A DNA stretch of 9,240 bases from Methanobacteriota archaeon. GTDB lineage: Archaea; Thermoplasmatota; DTKX01; GCA-020343715. The notes beneath the pieces are model-generated. The model made no database searches. It was not told where the DNA came from and was given only the letters and a program-made list of their open reading frames with translations. Positions 1-4,500 of the stretch are shown piece after piece. The stretch covers positions 1 to 9,240 of the forward strand of contig JAUVEQ010000084.1 of the NCBI GenBank assembly GCA_030594725.1. The letters are read 5' to 3'. Each line of letters opens with the position of its first letter. Within the stretch, counting starts at the first letter, position 1. Both the position numbers and the translations under genes were made by a program.

Positions 1-473
1 TGGAGGCCAAGAAGACCGAGGCCGCCTCGGCCCAGACCATGGCGCTCTTCGGTGCGGCGGCGACGGCCGAGCCCGCGATGTCCGAGGAGGAGCAGGAGCA
101 GCTCAAGCTCGACAACCTCAAGCGGAACTACCAGAACGCCATCGGCAGGTTGCCATATGGCATTCCCTCGAAGGAGCTGCAGGACTGGGACTGGGTGGAA
201 CTTGCGGGTGCTCTTGCCACCGGGGAGAAACGGATGACGCCGGACGGTCGGGAGACCACCGAGATCGAAGGGAGCTGGTACTACTCCGACGCCAAGGACA
301 CCGGTTCGTTCCTCAAGGAGCACGGGGCCAAGAAGAAGCCCGAGCCGAAGAAGGGTGCCGAGGTGACCACCGACAAGACGGCGTTGCTCGCCAAGCTGGA
401 GGAGCGCTTCATCCTGGGGGAGATCTCCGAGGAGACCTACAAGAAACTTATCGATAAGTACAACGAGGAGTGA
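1..473 (+). CDS. 3' part of a SHOCT-domain protein (5' end outside window)
   Basis: The reading frame (codons from position 3) is open to the left edge, so the gene starts upstream. The ATG at 39 is probably internal: the preceding codons read as ordinary protein (EAKKTEAASAQT). Numbered from that ATG, residues 17-30 are charged and helical. Residues 38-95 form a compact domain with the motifs LPYGIP and WYYSD, rich in Trp and Tyr. A Lys/Glu/Pro linker (about 96-108) leads to a C-terminal hairpin (about 113-144, core LEERFILGEISEETYKKL) that matches the SHOCT pattern: helix, G-x-I-(S/T)-x-E-x-(Y/F), helix. SHOCT modules usually sit at C-termini and are thought to mediate oligomerisation or surface association; no catalytic role is evident. 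I have an impression of similar WYYSD-plus-SHOCT proteins in Thermoplasmata, but cannot verify it here. The true N-terminus, possibly a zinc ribbon or membrane part, is not visible. The stop codon lies 54 nt before the next gene, which has its own promoter. Confidence 0.75.
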   Translation, partial: EAKKTEAASAQTMALFGAAATAEPAMSEEEQEQLKLDNLKRNYQNAIGRLPYGIPSKELQDWDWVELAGALATGEKRMTPDGRETTEIEGSWYYSDAKDTGSFLKEHGAKKKPEPKKGAEVTTDKTALLAKLEERFILGEISEETYKKLIDKYNEE

Positions 474-496
474 GGTCCCCCGCTATTCCCGGAAAG

Positions 497-506
497 GGTT
501 TTATCC
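497..506 (+). promoter_or_regulatory. Archaeal TATA box for the ABC transporter operon
   Basis: GGTTTTATCC is the most A-T rich stretch in the short 474-527 gap. It is preceded by a purine-rich GGAAAG (491-496) in the place of a BRE element. Its centre is about 26 nt before the ATG at 528, the usual distance from an archaeal TATA box to the transcription start. The mRNA is therefore predicted to begin at or next to the start codon (leaderless). No Shine-Dalgarno site lies just before the ATG, which agrees. The assignment rests on position and composition only. Confidence 0.6.
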
Positions 507-527
507 AGCTTACCCTTTGCGGTTGTC

Positions 528-1286
528 ATGAGCTCAGAGGAACCAGTGTCCAGTTCCAGCGACAAGGCGGCCATCATGGTCCAGCTGGAGAACGCCCACA
601 AGGTGTACATGACCGGCCTGGTCCCTGTGAGGGCTCTTGCGGGAGTGAACCTCAACGTGGCCAGGGGAGAGTTCCTGGCCATCATGGGACCCTCCGGCTG
701 CGGCAAGTCCACCCTGCTCAACCTGATCGGAGCCATCGACCGGCCTTCCACGGGTCGTGTGCGGGTGGCCGGGGTCGACCTGCTCGGCCTGTCCGATGAC
801 GACCTTTCAGACTTCCGTCGGGACCGCATCGGCTTCGTCCACCAGTTCTACAACCTGATCGCCTCGTTGACGGCGGCCGAGAACGTGGAGCTGCCCCTGT
901 CGTTCAAGGGGATCCCGGCCGCCGAGCGGGCCAAGCGGGTGGAGGAGCTGCTTGAGCTGGTCGGTCTGGAGGACCGGGCCTCCCACACGCCTTCGCTGCT
1001 CTCCGGTGGTGAACAGCAGCGGGTGGCCATCGCGCGCGCCCTCGCCAACCATCCGGACCTTGTGCTGCTGGACGAGCCCACGGGGGACCTTGACGTCACA
1101 TCCGGCGACGCCATCCTGGACCTCCTTGCGACCCTCAACAAGGAGGAGGGCGTGACCCTAATCCTTGTCACCCACAACCCCCTGGTCGCCGGGAAGACAG
1201 CCCGCACGATCATGATGGAGGACGGAAGGGTAGTTGAGAAGGACGCGGGACCGCCCCCCATCCCGATCACGCCGGAGGCAGCCTGA
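528..1286 (+). CDS. MacB/LolD-type ABC transporter ATP-binding protein
   Basis: This is the ATPase subunit expected to drive the FtsX-type permease encoded 2 nt downstream. It has 252 aa, slightly longer than a typical LolD/MacB ATPase because of a Ser-rich N-terminal tail (about 1-15) and a Pro-rich C-terminal tail (about 240-252). All nucleotide-binding motifs are intact: Walker A GPSGCGKST (54-62), Q-loop Gln106 in IGFVHQFYNL, ABC signature LSGGEQQR (158-165), Walker B LVLLDE (178-183) with catalytic Glu183, D-loop GDLD (186-189), and switch His216. The stretch DxGxxxxxLSxxxxxxxRRxxIGFVxQ is typical of the MacB/LolD/FtsE subgroup, in which the ATPase powers conformational changes of an extracytoplasmic domain rather than import. 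The ATG at 528 is preferred because a TATA-like box lies about 26 nt upstream, predicting a leaderless transcript. The substrate is unknown; archaeal members are largely uncharacterised. Confidence 0.93.
   Translation: MSSEEPVSSSSDKAAIMVQLENAHKVYMTGLVPVRALAGVNLNVARGEFLAIMGPSGCGKSTLLNLIGAIDRPSTGRVRVAGVDLLGLSDDDLSDFRRDRIGFVHQFYNLIASLTAAENVELPLSFKGIPAAERAKRVEELLELVGLEDRASHTPSLLSGGEQQRVAIARALANHPDLVLLDEPTGDLDVTSGDAILDLLATLNKEEGVTLILVTHNPLVAGKTARTIMMEDGRVVEKDAGPPPIPITPEAA
1274..1278 (+). promoter_or_regulatory. Shine-Dalgarno site deciding a TTG start
   Basis: GGAGG lies in the last codons of the ATPase gene and ends 10 nt before the TTG at 1289. The next in-frame ATG is at 1346, just before the first membrane helix, and would lose the basic N-terminal segment (YRAFRSNRRRN) expected on the cytoplasmic side. 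The site therefore supports the TTG start. Confidence 0.6.
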
Positions 1287-1288
1287 CC

Positions 1289-4018
1289 TTGCCCCTTGGC
1301 GGTTACATCTACCGGGCCTTCCGCTCCAACCGGCGGCGCAACGCCATGGGCATCGCCGCCGTGGTGGTGACGGTCTTCCTGATGGTACTGGTAGGTGTGC
1401 TGTTCAACGTGGTGATGGGAACCCTCACCGAGACCTTCACGCGGGAGGCGGGCCACGACATCCAGGTCACGCCGACCGTGATCGGGGCGACCAACCTCAC
1501 GAACGTGTCGTACCTGGACGTTGATTACGTCTCGGGAGTGCTCAAACGCGACGGGGTGGAATCCATCCATCCCCTGGTCGCCCAGGTGATGTTGGCCTAC
1601 CCCACGACAGGGACCGTCGAGAACGCTACCTTCACCGCCCTCTTCGGGACAGAGGAGGACTTCGAGGCGGGGACCGTCCTGGAGATGGAGGGCGAGTACG
1701 ACCTTCAGGGTGATGGATGCGTCATCAGCTCCGAGTCGGCCCGGTACCTGGAGCTCGGCGTGGGTGACGAGATCGAGGTCATCGGTTATCGAGGGGAGCT
1801 CAACCTGTCCATCAACTTCACGGAGCTCCTGGACGACCCCGACTTCCAGGAGAACCTGATAATCACCCAGTGGACCGTCAACGGTATCATCGACGTCCGT
1901 GGTCGGTTCTACCAGGGCGTTTCGTCCTACATCGTCAAGGACCTGGCCGAGGTGCAGGAGCTGTACAACATAACAGGCCAGGCCAACCTGATGGTGGGGA
2001 TGATCGACCCGAAGATGTACGACCTGAACAACCCCCAGAACCCAGCCGAGGACGTGTTCGTCCTGGCCAAGGAAATCGCCCTCGACCTGGGGCCCGAGTA
2101 CACCGTGATGGCACCCCGGGCGACGGCCATCGAGGCATCCCTCGAGGCATCCCGGGCCACCACTGTCATGGCCTACATCTTCTCCATCCTGTTCCCGATA
2201 ATCGCGGGCATCATGATCGCGTCCATCCTCAACCTCTCGGTGGAGGAGCGGGCGAAGGACCTGGCCACCATGCGTCTCCTGGGCGCCCGCCGCCGCATGG
2301 TGGGGAGGGTTGTGGCCGGGGAGCTGGCCCTCATGCTCCTGGTGGGCATCCCGATCGGTGTGGCCCTGGGCGTGGGTGTGCCCTACCTGGCCCACTGGTA
2401 CGGCGTGGAGGTGCTCCCCGAGGACTTCTCGATGGTCGTGGACTGGGGAGTGGTCATGGGCCAGGTTTTGATCACACTGGCCATCACGAGCCTCTTCGCC
2501 GCGGCGCCCCTCAAGAAGGCGATGGACACCAGCCCGGCCGAGGCCATCTCCGTCACAAGGACGGAGGGCAGGTACCGGTTCGTCAGCGTGAAGGGCGTGG
2601 ACAAGCGCATGCTCGTGGGGGCCTTCCTCATGTTCATAGCCCTGCTTTACGCCACGTTCTTCATCCCCTACTTCCTCATCTTCGTGGGCGAGAGCCAGTT
2701 CTTCTCGTTCTTCATCTTCTCCTTCCTCATCATCCTCTTCTCGTACTGCGTATGGATGCTGGTCGTGGTGCCACTGCTCCAACGGGGCGTGGTGGCCCTC
2801 ATGCGCCCCATCCTCCCCAACACCTACAAGCTGGTCCGGGCCAACCTGGAGAGATACCTCCGCAGGAACGCCTCCACAACGCTGATATTCGCCATCATCG
2901 TGGCCATCCTCCTGTTCTTCTCATCCTTCTTCGCGGCCATCTTCCAGAGCATCGAGCGGGCCGCGGTCTACGAGATCGGCTCCGACATCCTGATGTTGGG
3001 CGATGACGGTCTGCCGCTATCGATGGTGGAGAGCATTGGCGAGGCCAACAACACCGAGGACGTGGCATCGAGCACACCGGAGCTGGAGGCCAGCCTGTCC
3101 AATGTTGTGTTCTCGAGGACCTTCGGTACAGACGTGTATGCCGCCTTCGGCGACCTCACAAAGGCCACCTTCGTCTCCGAACGGGACGTCTACCGGGGCG
3201 AGCTGCGCCGGCTGTCTGACATAGGGCCCGACGGGTGCGTCATATCCAGGGGGCTGGCCACTGCCATGGAGGTGAGCCTGGGCGAGACCGTAGCGCTGGA
3301 CTTCGAGGGCCAACGCCTGTTCCTGGAGATCGTGCTAATCCTGGAGTCCATGCCCGGGTTCGCGGGCGAGTTCCCCGAGCGGCCCGAGGAGGCCTGGGGC
3401 TCGGGGGTCTTCGTGTCACTGGGAACCTACGCCAAGCTGGCCGAGACCAGCGTCGAGGACCTGCCCTACCAGCGGGTCTTCATCATGGTTGCCGAGGGCG
3501 AGGACCACGAGGAGGTGGGCCGCACGATCCAGCAGCGCTACCAGGTCTTCTTCTCCTTCTTCCTCATCGTCTCCGTGGTAATCATCGAGGAGATAGAGAG
3601 CGGCCTTGGCATCCTGGACCAGTTGTTCTTCATCATCCTCGTCATCCTGATGTTGGTGGCATTCTTCTCGCTGGCGATGAACCTGATGGCCTCGATACTG
3701 GAACGGGAGTTCGAGCTTGGCATCCTGAGGTCCCTCGGGCTCAGAAGAGGGGCGTTGCGCAACGCGCTGGTGGCCGAGGGCGTGGCCATCTCGATGGTCG
3801 CCATGTTCGTGGGCCTTGTGGTGGGGGTGACCATGTCGGCCCTCGTGATCTGGTTCTTCAACACCCTCTCACCGATCGACTTCGAGTACGCCATACCCTG
3901 GCCGACGGTCATTTCCCTGATCGGCATCACTATCGTGCTGTCCATCATCGCCACCTGGAGACCGGCGAAGAGGGTGGCCTCGAAGGATGTGGTGGAGATG
4001 CTGAGAAGGGCCACCTGA
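1289..4018 (+). CDS. Large FtsX/MacB-type ABC permease with two FtsX cores
   Basis: This is the membrane partner of the preceding ATPase (2 nt gap, TTG start). At 909 aa it is about twice the length of a single-core LolC or MacB permease and contains two FtsX units. Hydrophobic segments fall near residues 19-43, 293-316, 343-366, 384-406, 441-466, 470-498, 529-553, 775-801, 830-857 and 873-889, suggesting about ten helices. Two outside domains follow helix 1 (about 44-292) and helix 7 (about 554-774). Each core has the conserved cytoplasmic coupling segment after its outer domain: EERAKDLATMRLLGARRR (319-336) and EREFELGILRSLGLRR (805-820). Each ends in a basic amphipathic tail (PLKKAMDTSPAEAISV and RPAKRVASKDVVEML). 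The outside domains share a DGCVIS segment (142-147, 648-653), showing an internal duplication. One such chain could act as a pseudo-dimer with two ATPases. The likely role is mechanotransmission, with export or extraction of a lipid-linked or peptide substrate; the substrate cannot be read from the sequence. Confidence 0.9.
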   Translation: MPLGGYIYRAFRSNRRRNAMGIAAVVVTVFLMVLVGVLFNVVMGTLTETFTREAGHDIQVTPTVIGATNLTNVSYLDVDYVSGVLKRDGVESIHPLVAQVMLAYPTTGTVENATFTALFGTEEDFEAGTVLEMEGEYDLQGDGCVISSESARYLELGVGDEIEVIGYRGELNLSINFTELLDDPDFQENLIITQWTVNGIIDVRGRFYQGVSSYIVKDLAEVQELYNITGQANLMVGMIDPKMYDLNNPQNPAEDVFVLAKEIALDLGPEYTVMAPRATAIEASLEASRATTVMAYIFSILFPIIAGIMIASILNLSVEERAKDLATMRLLGARRRMVGRVVAGELALMLLVGIPIGVALGVGVPYLAHWYGVEVLPEDFSMVVDWGVVMGQVLITLAITSLFAAAPLKKAMDTSPAEAISVTRTEGRYRFVSVKGVDKRMLVGAFLMFIALLYATFFIPYFLIFVGESQFFSFFIFSFLIILFSYCVWMLVVVPLLQRGVVALMRPILPNTYKLVRANLERYLRRNASTTLIFAIIVAILLFFSSFFAAIFQSIERAAVYEIGSDILMLGDDGLPLSMVESIGEANNTEDVASSTPELEASLSNVVFSRTFGTDVYAAFGDLTKATFVSERDVYRGELRRLSDIGPDGCVISRGLATAMEVSLGETVALDFEGQRLFLEIVLILESMPGFAGEFPERPEEAWGSGVFVSLGTYAKLAETSVEDLPYQRVFIMVAEGEDHEEVGRTIQQRYQVFFSFFLIVSVVIIEEIESGLGILDQLFFIILVILMLVAFFSLAMNLMASILEREFELGILRSLGLRRGALRNALVAEGVAISMVAMFVGLVVGVTMSALVIWFFNTLSPIDFEYAIPWPTVISLIGITIVLSIIATWRPAKRVASKDVVEMLRRAT
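2130..2153 (+). repeat. Perfect 12-bp in-frame tandem duplication
   Basis: TCGAGGCATCCC occurs twice back to back (2130-2141 and 2142-2153) inside the permease gene. It encodes the quasi-repeat IEAS-LEAS (residues 281-288) just before the second membrane helix. Because 12 bp keeps the frame and adds four helical residues, it looks like a tolerated slippage or duplication event, lengthening the stalk between the first outside domain and the membrane. Confidence 0.85.
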
Positions 4019-4024
4019 GGGGGC

Positions 4025-4387
4025 TCACTTGGTTCGGGTGATCTCGACCTCGGTGTAGTCCAGGATTCCCTGGATGGGCACCGATGGCTTGCGGACCCGT
4101 ACGGTGACACAGTCCACGGGATACCCCGCGAGGAGCGTGGTCGCCACCGCCTCCGCCAGTGCCTCGATTATGTGGAAGCGCTTGCCCTCCACGTGGTCCT
4201 TCACGGTGTTGAAGACGCCCTCGTAGTCCACCGTCCGCGTTATGTCGTCACCCTCCCCGGCCTTTTCCAGGTCCAGGTAGAGGTCCACGTCCACGAAGAA
4301 ACGCTGACCCTGGAGCTTCTCGGTGGGAGCCATGCCGTGGTATGCGAAGAAGGCCATGTTCTTGAGGGATATCCTGTCTCGAGCCAA
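4025..4387 (-). CDS. folB: Dihydroneopterin aldolase, bacterial FolB type
   Basis: FolB converts 7,8-dihydroneopterin to 6-hydroxymethyl-7,8-dihydropterin plus glycolaldehyde in the cytoplasm, the pterin step of folate-type cofactor synthesis. With the TTG start at 4387 the protein has 120 aa, the family norm. The positions known from S. aureus FolB (Glu22, Tyr54, Glu74, Lys100) appear as Glu23 (PTEKLQGQ), Tyr55 (TVDYEGVF), Glu75 (HIIEALAE) and Lys100 (VRVRKPSVPIQG). The N-terminal RISLKNMAFFAYHG is also classic FolB. The frame is open up to a GTG at 4444, with a stop just beyond, but those 19 extra residues do not resemble the family. The TTG has GGGTG 5 nt upstream and a TATA-like box about 34 nt upstream. 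Many archaea use the unrelated MptD for this step, so a bacterial-type enzyme suggests transfer or a folate-like pathway. The gene is single, convergent with the permease (6 nt apart) and divergent from the surface-protein gene. Confidence 0.88.
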   Translation of the reverse strand: MARDRISLKNMAFFAYHGMAPTEKLQGQRFFVDVDLYLDLEKAGEGDDITRTVDYEGVFNTVKDHVEGKRFHIIEALAEAVATTLLAGYPVDCVTVRVRKPSVPIQGILDYTEVEITRTK

Positions 4388-4416
4388 GGGCGCACCCGGC
4401 CCAGAAGCGGCAAACG

Positions 4417-4427
4417 GGTAGAAAAAC
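4417..4427 (-). promoter_or_regulatory. Possible TATA box for folB
   Basis: On the minus strand GTTTTTCTACC is the A-T rich patch nearest the folB TTG start. Its centre is about 34 nt upstream, predicting an mRNA start near 4397 and a leader of about 10 nt holding GGGTG as ribosome site. A second minus-strand candidate, AGATAACC, overlaps the forward box at 4459-4468 and would suit the GTG start at 4444. The choice between the two is open. Confidence 0.35.
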
Positions 4428-4458
4428 GCTTGCACACCCCCCACCCATCATCGGGGAA

Positions 4459-4468
4459 ACGGTTATCT
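4459..4468 (+). promoter_or_regulatory. Possible TATA box for the surface-protein gene
   Basis: ACGGTTATCT is an A-T rich patch preceded by GGGGAA (4453-4458), a BRE-like purine run. Its centre is about 37 nt before the ATG at 4501, so transcription would begin near 4487-4490, just in front of the GGAGGT ribosome site. It lies in the short region between divergently oriented folB and this gene. Confidence 0.45.
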
Positions 4469-4488
4469 GTTCACCCGACAAGTACGGC

Positions 4489-4494
4489 GGAGGT
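4489..4494 (+). promoter_or_regulatory. Shine-Dalgarno site for the surface-protein gene
   Basis: GGAGGT ends 6 nt before the ATG at 4501. It fixes that codon as the start in preference to the second in-frame ATG at residue 5, and the resulting N-terminus is a normal signal peptide. Confidence 0.7.
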
Positions 4495-4500
4495 TGAGCC

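Noticed and set aside
2698..2760. TTCTTC-rich tract as a possible simple repeat or regulatory element
   Set aside because: It is explained by codons for Phe, Ser, Leu and Ile in a membrane helix of the permease.
848..2782. 644-codon open frame on the minus strand across the ABC ATPase and permease genes
   Set aside because: It lies antisense to two genes with intact family motifs. Its product is dominated by His, Gly, Asp and Glu with no domain pattern, as expected when GC-rich genes are read on the opposite strand.
1870..3006. 378-codon plus-strand frame overlapping the permease
   Set aside because: Out-of-frame shadow of the permease: Gly/Pro/His/Arg-rich, with no start signal or known motif.
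4388..4444. N-terminal extension of FolB from the GTG at 4444
   Set aside because: The 19 residues do not fit the family, and a better start with a ribosome-site-like GGGTG exists at 4387. It is kept as an alternative in the folB entry.
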